A stretch of DNA of 64,000 bases from Halocatena marina (GTDB lineage Archaea > Halobacteriota > Halobacteria > Halobacteriales > Haloarculaceae). Within the stretch, counting starts at the first letter, position 1, and each line of letters starts with the position of its first letter. The position numbers and the translations under genes are program-made. Below, piece by piece: positions 1-8,953 of the stretch. The notes below the pieces were generated by a model. That model ran no database searches and was not told the DNA's origin. It saw only the letters and a program-made list of their open reading frames with translations. The stretch lies in NCBI RefSeq assembly GCF_023276375.1, contig NZ_JALLPK010000004.1:124001-188000 (forward strand). Reading direction: 5' to 3'.

Positions 1-2
1 GT

Positions 3-239
3 ACGCGTAGTAATCAAGCGACCCAGCACGCCCTCATTAGTGCAAGGGGGATCGTTCGTGACCATCACCTGAACGTCACAACAACCAATGGGAACACAAC
101 ACTCACCGTCACCGTTGAGAGGCAATTTTCACAGATTGGGACTACGTCACCCAACCAGCCGTCGTGGGTCCAGAAAGCGATCAACGAATCGGCCACCCAG
201 ACAGCAGTCCGGTCGCCAGACCCGACTGACCAGCCATAG
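3..239 (+). CDS. C-terminal part of a hypothetical protein (cut by window edge)
   Basis: An open frame runs in from the left edge of the window and ends at TAG 237-239, giving 78 codons. The protein is rich in Thr, Asn and Gln with a run of beta-prone residues (VTTTNGNTTLTVTVE) and a polar tail. I do not recognise the family. The composition resembles the exposed C-terminus of a haloarchaeal secreted or pilin-like protein, but that is inference. The start lies outside the window. Confidence 0.4.
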   Translation, partial: TRSNQATQHALISARGIVRDHHLNVTTTNGNTTLTVTVERQFSQIGTTSPNQPSWVQKAINESATQTAVRSPDPTDQP

Positions 240-264
240 TGTGAGAGCAGATAACATCCGATGC

Positions 265-498
265 TCACAGCGCGGCGGTACTCATCGAACTGATAATATT
301 CTCTTCGGTCAAAGCAGCGCGGGACAACTCAGTCTCAGAGCACTCGTAGTGACACTCGTCCTCAAGAGCTCCCTCAATCGCCCGACAAGCATCCGTGCGC
401 GGTTTCTGGTCGGCGTCGGTGTCTTCCTGAATGTCCTCCCTAAACGCTTGAGATACCGGTCTTGGATAGTCTTTAAAATGGTATGCTAATTACTCCAT
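265..498 (-). pseudogene. Acid-rich coding remnant without a start codon
   Basis: The minus strand holds an open frame between TAA near 498 and TGA at 265-267. About 76 codons read as a typical acidic haloarchaeal protein (for example REDIQEDTDADQKPRTDAC). No ATG, GTG or TTG occurs near its upstream end, so it is probably a 3' scrap of a gene. Family unknown. Apart from this, 240-615 shows only an AT-rich stretch at 540-600 that should hold the promoter of the next gene. Confidence 0.3.
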
Positions 499-615
499 TC
501 ATGTGATTTGTACTCGGACAATCGTTGTTGCTCCACTACACAACTTATTTTCCTTATAGAAATAAAACAAACCTATATGAACCTAGGTTAGATTTATTTT
601 GCAAGTTGTGGAATT

Positions 616-1947
616 ATGGCCAAGCAGGCACCAATGAGTCTCAATACACCCAAGACGTCACTGCAGGAGCAAGCATCACACGCCGACCAGCAGACACGGC
701 TCGGCCGGCGATCATTCATGGCTGGTCTCACGGGGGTCGCGGCGCTCGGCCTCGGTAGCATCGCCACCGGACGAGGCGCAGCCACGGGCGTCGCGCAACA
801 CCAGCAACTCCTCGCCGATGATGGGGCTGCAAATGATGAATTTGGCACGTCCGTGGCGATTGATAGAGCCACGGAAACGATCGTTGTTGGTGCGTCGAAT
901 GATGATAACGCGAATGGGACGGATGCGGGCGCGGTGTACGTCTTCACCTGTCAGAAGAACCAGTTTGTCCAGATCCAGAAGCTCCTCGCCAGTGATGGCC
1001 AAGCGCAAGATTTCTTCGGCACATCGGTGGCGATCGATGGCGATACCATCGTCGTCGGGGCAATAGGCGATGATGAAAATGGGGATTTTGCTGGCGCGGC
1101 ATGCGTGTTTGAGCGCCAGGGCGACGCATTCACCGAGACCCAAAAACTCCTCGCCAGTGATGGCCAAGCGCAAGATTTCTTCGGCGACTCTGTGGCAATC
1201 GCTGGGGACACCATCGTCGGTGGGGCGCCATTGGAGAACGAGAATGGGATGGAGGCGGGTGCAGCGTACGTGTTCGAGCGTCAAGACGGCTCATTCGCCG
1301 AGACCCAAAAACTCCTCGCTAGTGATGGCCAAGCAGGCGATGAATTCGGCACATCCGTGGCGATCGTTGAGGATCTCATCATCGTCGGGGCACTGTTCGC
1401 TGACAACGAGAATGGGGTGGATACGGGCGTGACGTACGTGTTCGAGCGTCAGGGCGACGCATTCACCGAGACGCAAACACTCCTCGCCGATGATGGCCAA
1501 GCGGGCGATCGCTTCGGCGGTTCTGTGGCGATCGCCGGGGACACCATCGTGATTGGGGCACTGTCCGAGAACACGAATGGGGAGGAGGCAGGCGCGGCAT
1601 ACGTATTCGCCTGTCGGAAGATCCAGTTTGTTCAAACTCAAAAGCTCCTCGCCAGTGATGGCCAAGCAGGCGATGAATTCGGCTTCTCAGTGGGAATCGA
1701 GGGGGATACCATCGTTGTCGGGGCGCCGTTCAATGATACCGAGAATGGTATGGATGCGGGCGCGGTGTACGTGTTCACCTGTCAGAAGAACAAGTTCGTC
1801 GAGACCGAGAAGCTTCTCGCCAGTGACGGTCAAGCAGGCGATGAATTCGGCTTCTCAGTGGCGACCGATGGCTGGATCATCGGCGGGGCGCCGTTCAATG
1901 ATACCGAGAATGGAACGGAAACGGGCGCGGCATACGTCTTCGATTGA
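616..1947 (+). CDS. Tat-exported FG-GAP repeat protein, seven-bladed beta-propeller
   Basis: This 443-residue protein starts with a twin-arginine signal (LGRRSFMAGL, residues about 29-38, then a hydrophobic stretch), so it should be exported folded. The rest is seven consecutive repeats of about 55 residues, each with the pattern KLLASDGQAxDxFGxSVAI, TIVVGA, NGxxAGAxYVF. Seven FG-GAP/integrin-alpha-like blades make one closed propeller. The last repeat stops at AAYVFD and the first begins with the strand that would complete it, which fits end-to-end closure. Such proteins are usually cell-surface binding proteins, but no ligand can be inferred. ATG 616 is preceded by a TATA-like tract at about 589-598. 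ATG 634 is a possible alternative start. Blades 2-4 are almost identical in DNA, pointing to recent blade duplication. Confidence 0.85.
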   Translation: MAKQAPMSLNTPKTSLQEQASHADQQTRLGRRSFMAGLTGVAALGLGSIATGRGAATGVAQHQQLLADDGAANDEFGTSVAIDRATETIVVGASNDDNANGTDAGAVYVFTCQKNQFVQIQKLLASDGQAQDFFGTSVAIDGDTIVVGAIGDDENGDFAGAACVFERQGDAFTETQKLLASDGQAQDFFGDSVAIAGDTIVGGAPLENENGMEAGAAYVFERQDGSFAETQKLLASDGQAGDEFGTSVAIVEDLIIVGALFADNENGVDTGVTYVFERQGDAFTETQTLLADDGQAGDRFGGSVAIAGDTIVIGALSENTNGEEAGAAYVFACRKIQFVQTQKLLASDGQAGDEFGFSVGIEGDTIVVGAPFNDTENGMDAGAVYVFTCQKNKFVETEKLLASDGQAGDEFGFSVATDGWIIGGAPFNDTENGTETGAAYVFD

Positions 1948-2190
1948 GCCGACAGTCTGTGTCACGTCACAGGCCTTCGAACGACTCCAACGACTCAGAG
2001 GATGGCTTTGCTCATCGAGTCGATGCTATTCACCTCGGTCGGGGATGATCGACACTACAAAACAACCGTTCTGTTGGATTTTGAGGGCTTCGAGACGAAT
2101 CGTTCGGAGTAGCCCGCACTCCTCGCTCACATCGAAAACGTGGACCGACGACACGATCATCGTCCCGGTGTCACGACGTGTCGGCTTCTA

Positions 2191-3117
2191 TCATTCTCGT
2201 GCTGTAATGCGATCTTCTGCGTCTTCAAGGGTTTCCGTGTCGAGTAACCGTTCGAGTTTCCGTTCGAACTGCTCGTCGGTGAGGTCGCCCGCTGCGTAGC
2301 GCCCACGCAGTCTCTCGAGGGGCGGTTCGTCCGCAGTACCCGTAAGGGATCCTGATACATTCTTCCTAGTTAATCCCTTGTCTCCCCACACCGTATGGTC
2401 GTCGCGTCTACGCCGGTTCCGTTGCTGCTTCCATCGACCCTGAGCTGTCTGGCCCATCTTTCGGAATTGGCTCGCCAGTGTCTGGAGTGCTGGCGCGAGA
2501 TCATATCGCAGAGCGTGGGCGGCAATGATGACGGCGCTCACGATGCCAAGCACGAGTGTCACAACGAGGAGCGTTCCCAGTACAACACCGATATTCCCTA
2601 CATTCACGGGACGAAATGCAAACGAATAGATGGATAGGAATAGTGCGCTGAGGAGTCCTGCTCCCGCGAGTTTCACCAACCCTATCATCCGTTTCTCCCA
2701 GCGACTCACCCTGAATCGGTCTTCGGCCTGCTGGCGGATCTCTGCCGTCGTACGCAGATCAAGCCGACTGAGACTGTCGACGTCGGCTGTATCCGCGGCG
2801 ACATCCTCGGCGCGCCCTCGTGCCTCCTGAAGTACCTGATCACGATCGTAGCGATGCAGATCGCAAATCCGCTCTACGATCAGATAGGTGTCTGCCAGTG
2901 CCGCCCGCAACTCCTCGTCGGCGTCATCCTCAAAGGCCAGCTTGAGCTGACGATCTGGGTAATCAGTCAGCAATCGAAAATCATGCATGCCCGTCTGCAC
3001 TCGCTCTCGGATCAGCTGTTGGTCGCGGCGTTTTGCGTCCTCATCAAGCTCCTCGAAATCAGATCGAAGCCGGCGACGTTGCGTTTTCGTAAGCAGCGAA
3101 GCGGATTTGCCTGACAT
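2191..3117 (-). CDS. SHOCT-domain membrane protein
   Basis: 308 residues from ATG 3117 (MSGKSASLL). An open frame continues upstream but its sequence no longer looks coding, so the internal ATG is chosen. The N-terminal 150 residues are charged and helical. Two membrane segments follow (around residues 160-185, GLLSALFLSIYSFAF, and 190-220, VVLGTLLVVTLVLGIVSAV). After a very basic stretch (KQQRNRRRRDD), the C-terminus carries a SHOCT motif (LERLRGRYAAGDLTDEQFE), a short oligomerisation-type helix pair common at the ends of prokaryotic proteins. Function unknown. It is divergent from the ABC operon that starts at 3342, with both promoters in the 224-nt gap. The region 1948-2190 between it and the FG-GAP gene shows nothing recognisable. 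Confidence 0.75.
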   Translation of the reverse strand: MSGKSASLLTKTQRRRLRSDFEELDEDAKRRDQQLIRERVQTGMHDFRLLTDYPDRQLKLAFEDDADEELRAALADTYLIVERICDLHRYDRDQVLQEARGRAEDVAADTADVDSLSRLDLRTTAEIRQQAEDRFRVSRWEKRMIGLVKLAGAGLLSALFLSIYSFAFRPVNVGNIGVVLGTLLVVTLVLGIVSAVIIAAHALRYDLAPALQTLASQFRKMGQTAQGRWKQQRNRRRRDDHTVWGDKGLTRKNVSGSLTGTADEPPLERLRGRYAAGDLTDEQFERKLERLLDTETLEDAEDRITARE

Positions 3118-3308
3118 ATATCGTGCATCGTCGGTACAGACCTTATACTCCGCGACTGTTGCAGATGCGAGTGAGGGGTGTATCGTGATATACCGCGTTG
3201 GTCGACGTCTATCGCCCAGATATAATACCAGAGGGAAACGAACGAAACTCCGGGAATCAGTGGTATACAGCCATATACTGACGATATTCGATACAAACAA
3301 TCCTACTC

Positions 3309-3317
3309 TTTTAATAT
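3309..3317 (+). promoter_or_regulatory. TATA box of the ABC operon
   Basis: TTTAATATA is centred about 28 nt before ATG 3342, the distance expected for a leaderless archaeal transcript. Confidence 0.5.
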
Positions 3318-3341
3318 AGTAATGTGAAGAGAAACAAATAG

Positions 3342-4313
3342 ATGCCAGCAATCGAAACGACTGGATTGACGAAACAGTACGACGACGTAACCGCCGTCGC
3401 TGATCTCGACCTCACAGTCGAGGAGGGAACGGTGTTCGGCTTTCTCGGCCCAAACGGTGCGGGTAAGTCAACCATCATTAATTGTTTACTGGATTATATC
3501 CGACCAACTCGCGGGAAGATCGCTGTTCTCGGCCACGACGCCCACGCCGAGTCGCTGGCTGTTCGCCGGCGTACAGGCGTGCTGCCCGAAGGGTGCGATG
3601 TCTACGACCGGCTAACTGCACGCCAACACTTGCAGTTCGTCATTGACTCGAATGATGCGAGCGACGATCCGGATGCGATCGCCGAACGCGTCGGCCTTGG
3701 CGACGTGATCGACCGTCGGGCGGGCGGGTACTCGAAAGGCATGCAGCAACGGCTTATGTTGGGTACCGCCCTCGTCGGCCAGCCCGACCTGTTGATCCTT
3801 GATGAGCCATCGACGGGACTCGATCCAAAGGGAGTCAACACGATGCGTACGATTATTCGTGAAGAGACCGACCGGGGGACAACCGTATTCTTTTCGAGTC
3901 ACATCCTCGGGCAGGTTGAGGCCGTCTGCGACCGGGTTGGCATCCTTCAGAACGGAGTGCTCGTCGCCGAGGACACCGTGGCAGGGTTACGCGAGGCCGT
4001 TGAGACCGAGACAACTCTCACCATTGAGGTCGACTACGTACCCGAGTCAGCGCTCGCGGTTCTCCGCTCACTGCCCGATGTCTCGGCGGCGAATGCGGCT
4101 GACACGACGATAACACTCCAGTGTGCGGATGGAGCGAAAGCAACTGTCTTGACCGAACTTGAGGCGTCGGGCGCGACGGTCGAGGATTTCGATCTGACGA
4201 AGGCCTCACTCGAAGACCTGTTCATGGCCTACACGGAGGACAGGACACTATCGGACGACAGTGCTGACGAGCTGTCGACGACCAACCGCGCGAGCGAGGG
4301 GGCCAACCAATGA
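3342..4313 (+). CDS. ABC transporter ATP-binding protein
   Basis: 323 residues. Walker A GPNGAGKST is at 36-44, an ABC signature YSKGMQQ at 130-136, and Walker B LLILDEP at 150-156 followed by STGLD. The switch His lies in FFSSHILGQ. The last 100 residues resemble the C-terminal extension (DUF4162) of bacitracin/daunorubicin-type export ATPases. It is the first gene of a three-gene operon. Its stop overlaps the permease start by 4 nt, so the pair very likely forms an ABC-2 exporter at the membrane. The substrate is unknown. The upstream TATA box indicates a leaderless mRNA. Confidence 0.9.
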   Translation: MPAIETTGLTKQYDDVTAVADLDLTVEEGTVFGFLGPNGAGKSTIINCLLDYIRPTRGKIAVLGHDAHAESLAVRRRTGVLPEGCDVYDRLTARQHLQFVIDSNDASDDPDAIAERVGLGDVIDRRAGGYSKGMQQRLMLGTALVGQPDLLILDEPSTGLDPKGVNTMRTIIREETDRGTTVFFSSHILGQVEAVCDRVGILQNGVLVAEDTVAGLREAVETETTLTIEVDYVPESALAVLRSLPDVSAANAADTTITLQCADGAKATVLTELEASGATVEDFDLTKASLEDLFMAYTEDRTLSDDSADELSTTNRASEGANQ

Positions 4314-5092
4314 GTGCGCTGCTGGTAGCAAGAAAAGATATTCAGGACGCCATCCGCTCGCGTACCCTGTTGATCGTAACGTGTCTGTTTACGACGTTTC
4401 TGTCCATCTATACGTACGTCACAGTTGCAATGATAACCCCAAGCCAGCCCGTCGGAGCCACTGACCTGTACCTGCCCGTGGCCAGTGTCGTTGCGGTTGT
4501 TGGAACGCTATTGGGCTACAATTCGATCGTGGGCGAGCGCGCGTCGGGCAGTGTGAAATTTCTGCTCGGGCAGCCCCACACACGCCGCGACGTCGTGGTT
4601 GGGAAATTCCTTGGGCGGGCAGCCGTCGTCATGGTGACGGTGCTCGTCGCGTTCGCCGTCGTCGGTCCCCACTATGCCGTGCTGGCCGCATCGCCGTCGG
4701 TCACGGCCTACGCGGTCCTCGTAGGCAAAATGCTGGTGCTTGGTGTAGTCTTCGTCGCAGTTTCGGTTGCGTTTTCGGCAGCGCTGCGTTCGACGACCGT
4801 AGCGACGTGGGGTGCGGTCGGGATTGCGGTCCTGTTCGCGTTCGTGTGGGATTCGGTCATCCTTATTATCGAGACCTCTGTGTTCCCACCTCAGAGTACG
4901 CCTCCCAATTGGTTCTATCTCTTCAGGCGGCTCAACCCGAAATACGCATTCATGGATGTGGGTGCAGCGGATATTGGTGAAACGGTCCCGTTCTATCTCG
5001 ATTCATGGTTCGGGGGCGTGATTTTGGTTGGCTGGCTCCTCGTATCACTCGGGATAGCCTCTCTGCGGTTTGAGCGAGGTGATATTGCATGA
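4310..5092 (+). CDS. ABC-2 type transporter permease
   Basis: 260 residues with about six hydrophobic segments (for example LLIVTCLFTTFLSIYTYV, VVMVTVLVAFAVVGPHYAVL, ILVGWLLVSLGIASL near the C-terminus). It has the short conserved cytoplasmic loop ERASGSVKFLLGQPHTRRDV found in NosY/ABC-2 permeases. It overlaps the ATPase gene by ATGA at its start and the next gene by ATGA at its end, so all three are translationally coupled. Role: membrane half of an export complex with the 3342 gene product. Confidence 0.85.
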   Translation: MSALLVARKDIQDAIRSRTLLIVTCLFTTFLSIYTYVTVAMITPSQPVGATDLYLPVASVVAVVGTLLGYNSIVGERASGSVKFLLGQPHTRRDVVVGKFLGRAAVVMVTVLVAFAVVGPHYAVLAASPSVTAYAVLVGKMLVLGVVFVAVSVAFSAALRSTTVATWGAVGIAVLFAFVWDSVILIIETSVFPPQSTPPNWFYLFRRLNPKYAFMDVGAADIGETVPFYLDSWFGGVILVGWLLVSLGIASLRFERGDIA

Positions 5093-5577
5093 ATCGTCGC
5101 CACCTCGCCGTTATTGCACTGGGCATCGCTGTGCTGTTGTTCGGGGCCCCGCTCGTCTCTCCAGTGCCGGACTACGGCTCTCACCTCCGGGTAATTGTAA
5201 ATGATGATCCTACGACGTTTCCGACAGAACAGGCGAAAGAAAATCAACTGAGGAATACGACGACGATGGACTACCAGAATCTCTCGGCCCACGCCCAGCG
5301 CTTATTTGAGCGGGGATACACGACCGAGCAGTTTGCCGACGAACCGGCCGTCCGATTAGACGAGGTTCCCGAGTCTTGGACCACGCTCGTTCCGAATGAG
5401 AGCGATACTGGTAGGTTCATTTATATCTACAAAGATGGTGATTACTATTACACAGGATTCCAGCAATTCACACCAGGGCCATCACCCCAGGCATTCATGC
5501 TGCGGTTGGGACCGCTCATTGGCGCTATTGGCTTTGGGACACTAGCTGGGCACTTCGTCCTTACCACCGAGGACTGA
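5089..5577 (+). CDS. Membrane-anchored hypothetical protein of the ABC operon
   Basis: 162 residues. An N-terminal hydrophobic segment (LAVIALGIAVLLFGAPLV) and a C-terminal one (LRLGPLIGAIGFGTLAGHFVL) bracket an extracellular acidic, Tyr-rich domain (YIYKDGDYYYTGFQQF). It overlaps the permease by 4 nt and ends the operon. The layout suggests an accessory subunit facing outward in the exporter. I do not recognise a named family. Confidence 0.65.
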   Translation: MNRRHLAVIALGIAVLLFGAPLVSPVPDYGSHLRVIVNDDPTTFPTEQAKENQLRNTTTMDYQNLSAHAQRLFERGYTTEQFADEPAVRLDEVPESWTTLVPNESDTGRFIYIYKDGDYYYTGFQQFTPGPSPQAFMLRLGPLIGAIGFGTLAGHFVLTTED

Positions 5578-5978
5578 CGACGGTCAGCCTCGACAGCTCA
5601 ACTGCCGACGTCTCGGGTGGTGGCAGTCGGCTTGCTCGTGAGAGGGTTAGGCACTCGTCGTGTACTGACATGCATCCATCACTCGCTTAGTCAGGCGGAG
5701 GATCAGGCACGTGGTCTGCCTGCTGATGCCACTTCGCTGTCCGGTTCGGCCCTCCTGACCTCACACCCGTTTGCTATCGTTTTTCTCCGCGTAGAACGCC
5801 CACTCCTCAAACCCATCACTCAGCTCGATCCGGTTCCTTCAATGGCGTGGTGCCGTTGAAATGTGAAGTGGTGGCTGGGATATCAGAGACTCCAAGAATC
5901 TCCGACACGGGAATGCGTACGAGCAGCTGAAAGCAGGGGTTCAGAGCGCGATGGTACTCATCGTGCGTGCCGCGCTCG
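5578..5978. other. Intergenic region with short minus-strand coding scraps
   Basis: No intact gene. On the minus strand, short stretches read like protein (around 5785-5850, IELSDGFEEWAFYAEKNDSK; around 5850-5950, FQLLVRIPVSEILGVSD) but lie in different frames with stops. They are probably debris of one dead gene. Confidence 0.3.
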
Positions 5979-6045
5979 CCATGGTATCGAACGCGGCGCA
6001 ACCGTGTTCTCTTCGAGTCACATCCTCGGACAGGTCGACGCGTAG
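5979..6045 (+). pseudogene. Fragment of an ABC transporter ATPase gene
   Basis: The reading ERGATVFSSSHILGQVDA, ending at TAG 6043-6045, matches the switch-region segment DRGTTVFFSSHILGQVEA of the intact ATPase at about 3866-3925, and the DNA is alike over roughly 55 nt. Everything before and after is lost. This is a leftover of a second, duplicated or displaced ABC cassette. Confidence 0.6.
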
Positions 6046-6360
6046 ATGAGTTCGTCAGGAGCGACAGCACTCTTTTTCGATACAGGTGCGTTTTTTGCTC
6101 GTTTCGTCGAGAATGCTCCCTATCACGATCGCGCACGGGCGGTATTCGACAGCATTCAGACGAGAGGGCTAGCCTATCATCCGCTGTATACCTCGACGTA
6201 TGTGCTTGATGAGCTCGCAACACTGATCCGACGCAAGCACATCCATGAGCGAGCAACGGATACTCTCACTCGGATTCAGCACTCAGAACCGATGACGCTC
6301 ATCCACCCAAGTGAAGTGGATTTTGAGGCTGCCTGTGACCCTGAGCAGAAGGGCAATTGA
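6046..6360 (+). pseudogene. PIN-domain (VapC-like) protein, C-terminally truncated
   Basis: 104 residues beginning two codons' distance from the ABC scrap. The N-terminus has the PIN hallmark ALFFDTGAFFARF, with the first metal-binding Asp. A second acidic site lies in TYVLDELATLIRR, and FEAACD near residue 92 should hold the third. PIN RNases are usually 130-150 residues, and the last strand with the final conserved Asp (usually in a S-F-x-D motif) is missing. The frame runs into unrelated sequence after about 6340. No antitoxin gene precedes it. It is probably inactive. Confidence 0.6.
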
Positions 6361-6545
6361 ACGGATAGTGGCGAGCGCAGTGTCAAAGCCCTTCGAGAGC
6401 AAGTATAGGTCGGAGACGATTCGGTCATTTCGTGACAGTCGTGGGGAGGGTGGGAGCCACTCGGACTGTTCGAGAAATTTGAAGGAAAGATGCTCGAACA
6501 ATGCTAAGACCCTCGAGACATTGAAGAACAATTCTACCGAAAAGT
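6361..6545 (-). pseudogene. Possible N-terminal scrap of a haloarchaeal transposase
   Basis: The minus strand reads VELFFNVSRVLALFEHLSF and then KFLEQSEWLPPSPRLSRND. This resembles from memory the N-terminus of haloarchaeal IS4-type transposases. No further part of the element is present, and the region 6546-6765 shows nothing else. Its edge coincides with the point where the PIN gene is lost, so it may mark the truncating insertion. Confidence 0.25.
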
Positions 6546-6765
6546 CTTCTTGCAGAGTCGCTGAGCACGTACCATCTCAGCGTTCACCCTGCTTTTGATG
6601 TAGTGACTGTTCTATGATACTCTCTTGTCGAAATGATGATCGATGGAAGATATGTGAGTAGCTACCGAACGTGGGTTGTATCGGCCGCCCAATCTGGACA
6701 CGCCCGGCGCTACGTACGGAAAAAGTATTTCCTTACTCCAGCGTCGTTTCGACGTCACAAATCGG

Positions 6766-7512
6766 TCAGTGCATTGCATCGCCGCCGTCAGGGCTGAGCG
6801 TCTGACCCGTATAGTAGTCACCACCATCTCCAGCGAGCAACACGGCTGTGGGAACGACTTCGTCAACGGTTCCAATACGGCCGAGCGGGACCTCCGATTG
6901 TTTGTTTTCACGCCACTCGTCGGTCGTATCGTCAAGGAGATCTGTTTCGATGGGTCCCGGTGCAATAGCGTTGACCTGAACGTCGGGTGCGACTTCTCGA
7001 GCAAGTGCCCGTGTAAAGGCGATAACACCGCCTTTCGCGGCTGAATAATGTGTAAGTTCCGTACCACCCTTGATTCCTAACTGCGACGCGACGTTGATGA
7101 TTCGGCCGCTGTTCTGGTCAAGCATCTCTTCAATGACGAAACGTGTGACCAAAAATGTCCCACGGAGGTCGACCGATATTGTCTGGTCCCACGTCTTGAC
7201 GTCCATCTCGTTGAGTGGCGACGGTTCAAGAACACCTGCGTTGTTCACAAGAACGTCAATACTTCCAAATTTTTCTGTCACTGTCTCAGCGAGTTGCTGA
7301 GCTTCGTCTTCGTCACTCACATCAGCCTGTACAGCAACAGCAGTTCCACCATCGTTCTCGATAGTTTCGACTGTCTCTTCGGCAGCCTCCTTGTCCGAAT
7401 GATAGTTCACTGCGACCGTGGCCCCTTCACGACCGAATCCTTCCGCAATCCCACGCCCAATCCCTTTCGACCCGCCGGTAACCAGAGTGGATTTCCCGTC
7501 GAGTTCTCCCAT
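6766..7512 (-). CDS. Short-chain dehydrogenase/reductase (FabG-like)
   Basis: 248 residues, the normal length for a classical SDR. The cofactor site TGGSKGIGRG is at 12-21, NNAG at 90-93, the catalytic Ser143 in NVASQLG, and Tyr156/Lys160 in HYSAAK. The Asn-rich start of beta-2 (VNYHSD, no acidic residue directly after beta-2) suggests NADP(H) use. The closest functional group is 3-oxoacyl-ACP reductase/glucose dehydrogenase-like SDRs; the substrate cannot be told. A TTAAC element about 25 nt upstream (7533-7541) fits a leaderless start. It stands alone on this strand, beside other redox genes. Confidence 0.85.
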   Translation of the reverse strand: MGELDGKSTLVTGGSKGIGRGIAEGFGREGATVAVNYHSDKEAAEETVETIENDGGTAVAVQADVSDEDEAQQLAETVTEKFGSIDVLVNNAGVLEPSPLNEMDVKTWDQTISVDLRGTFLVTRFVIEEMLDQNSGRIINVASQLGIKGGTELTHYSAAKGGVIAFTRALAREVAPDVQVNAIAPGPIETDLLDDTTDEWRENKQSEVPLGRIGTVDEVVPTAVLLAGDGGDYYTGQTLSPDGGDAMH

Positions 7513-7857
7513 AACTACCGTTCAGCAGGAATGCTGTTAAGCCTCCCGGTGGCGACGATTCCCTACCGGAGCAGGTGACTGGTCCTGGATGTCAGGCAGT
7601 CGGGTCCAATGTGACTTTGGGCAAAATATACTGTCTCGGTTATCACTTGGATGATCACTTCTGCGTTCGATGATAAGCTGTAGAATGGGGTGTCACAGAG
7701 CGGCTGGCATGGTCTTGGGCTCTCGGTTGAGAGATCTGTTATCGCCGCTTCTGAATGATGGGGATACTGGCTGCCTTTTAGACAGATCTTGGAACGGGAA
7801 TGCCGGCATCTAGCCCAACGAAACTAACCTAATGCAGTTGAGATATCTCGGGCACAA
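7513..7857. other. Intergenic region, nothing recognised
   Basis: It holds the SDR promoter at its left edge. Beyond that I see no coding-like frame or repeat. Confidence 0.5.
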
Positions 7858-7866
7858 TCTATACAT
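7858..7866 (+). promoter_or_regulatory. TATA-like box of the MDR gene
   Basis: TCTATACAT is centred 28 nt before ATG 7890 and supports that start over the upstream ATGs at 7869 and 7875. Confidence 0.4.
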
Positions 7867-7889
7867 CCATGGGCATGGTAACAACTATC

Positions 7890-8837
7890 ATGAATGCGAT
7901 GGTCATAGATGACTTTGGTGATACAGACGTATTCCAACACCGCGAGATTGAGAAACCATCGCCGGGACCAGCCGAAGTTCTCGTCCGAGTCCGTGCTTCG
8001 TCAGTCAACCCCGTCGATTGCAAGATTCGGCAGGCTGGGTCGTGGGCCGGCATTTCTCCGCCAGCAGTCATTGGATACGATATCTCGGGCGTCGTCGAAG
8101 CAGTTGGCGAGACAGTGACGGACTTTGACGTCGGTGATGAGGTGTTCTACACACCAGAGATATTTGGGGAACAAGGGAGTTATACCGAATATCACGCCGC
8201 CGATGAGTCAATTGTTGCTCGAAAGCCCGAAAGTCTGTCGCATGCCGAGGCGGCAGCACTACCTCTTGCAGGGGCAACCGCCTGGGAGGCAGTAGTCACT
8301 CGCGGTGATGTCACTGCCGGCAAGACAGTGTTGATCCACGGGGCTGGCGGTGTAGGTTCGCACGCAGTTCAAATCGCCGCTACTGCTGGAGCACAAGTCA
8401 TTGCAACGGCCAGTCCTAAAACCGTTGAGCAGACTGAGAACCTAGGTGCGACTCGCGCTATTGACTACGAGGCAGAAAATTTCATCAACGTAATTGAATC
8501 AGAGTTCGACGGATCAGTTGACCTTGTTTTCGACACAGTTGGCGGCGAGACGTTAGTTGAGAGTACTGAGATCACGAAACCGCATGGCCAGATGGTCACT
8601 ATCCTTGAACCAGAAGGAGCATGGGGGACTGCATACCAGAAGAATCTCGGAGTTCAAATGTTGTTTCTTGAGCGTGCCCGGCGCCCGCTCGACGCGCTCC
8701 GCCGTCTCGTCGATCGAGGGCAACTTGATCCCGTAATCGACTCTGTCCTGTCACTTGAAGAAGTGGCCGAAGCGCATGATATGGTCGAAGGAGGCGGCCT
8801 CACTGGTAAGGTAGTGCTGGACGTTGTAGGAAGCTGA
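7890..8837 (+). CDS. Zinc-independent MDR family oxidoreductase (quinone-reductase-like)
   Basis: 315 residues. The N-terminal GroES-like half contains VRASSVNPVDCKIR and GYDISGVVEAVG. The Rossmann half has GAGGVGSHA at 151-159 followed by IATASP. The structural-zinc Cys cluster of alcohol dehydrogenases is absent, so this is a quinone oxidoreductase/enoyl reductase-type MDR using NADPH. The start at 7890 gives the usual N-terminus MNAMVIDDFG; ATGs at 7869 and 7875 would add seven or five atypical residues. An aldehyde dehydrogenase follows after 116 nt on the same strand. Confidence 0.85.
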   Translation: MNAMVIDDFGDTDVFQHREIEKPSPGPAEVLVRVRASSVNPVDCKIRQAGSWAGISPPAVIGYDISGVVEAVGETVTDFDVGDEVFYTPEIFGEQGSYTEYHAADESIVARKPESLSHAEAAALPLAGATAWEAVVTRGDVTAGKTVLIHGAGGVGSHAVQIAATAGAQVIATASPKTVEQTENLGATRAIDYEAENFINVIESEFDGSVDLVFDTVGGETLVESTEITKPHGQMVTILEPEGAWGTAYQKNLGVQMLFLERARRPLDALRRLVDRGQLDPVIDSVLSLEEVAEAHDMVEGGGLTGKVVLDVVGS

Positions 8838-8953
8838 TGTATATATCACGGTAAAGAATAATGCCCCTACTAAATCGGGAGCACTACTAACCAGTGCCAC
8901 AACGCTGAATACTGATTTCCCCCCCTCTGTAACGGACTACTGTGAATTAGAAC

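Noticed and set aside
712..1284. Minus-strand frames opposite the FG-GAP gene
   Set aside because: The repeat DNA gives repeated antisense frames; no acidic bias or start context.
616..1947. Regular DNA repeats resembling a repeat array
   Set aside because: Repeats of about 165 nt are codons of propeller blades, not CRISPR repeats; no CRISPR array was seen anywhere.
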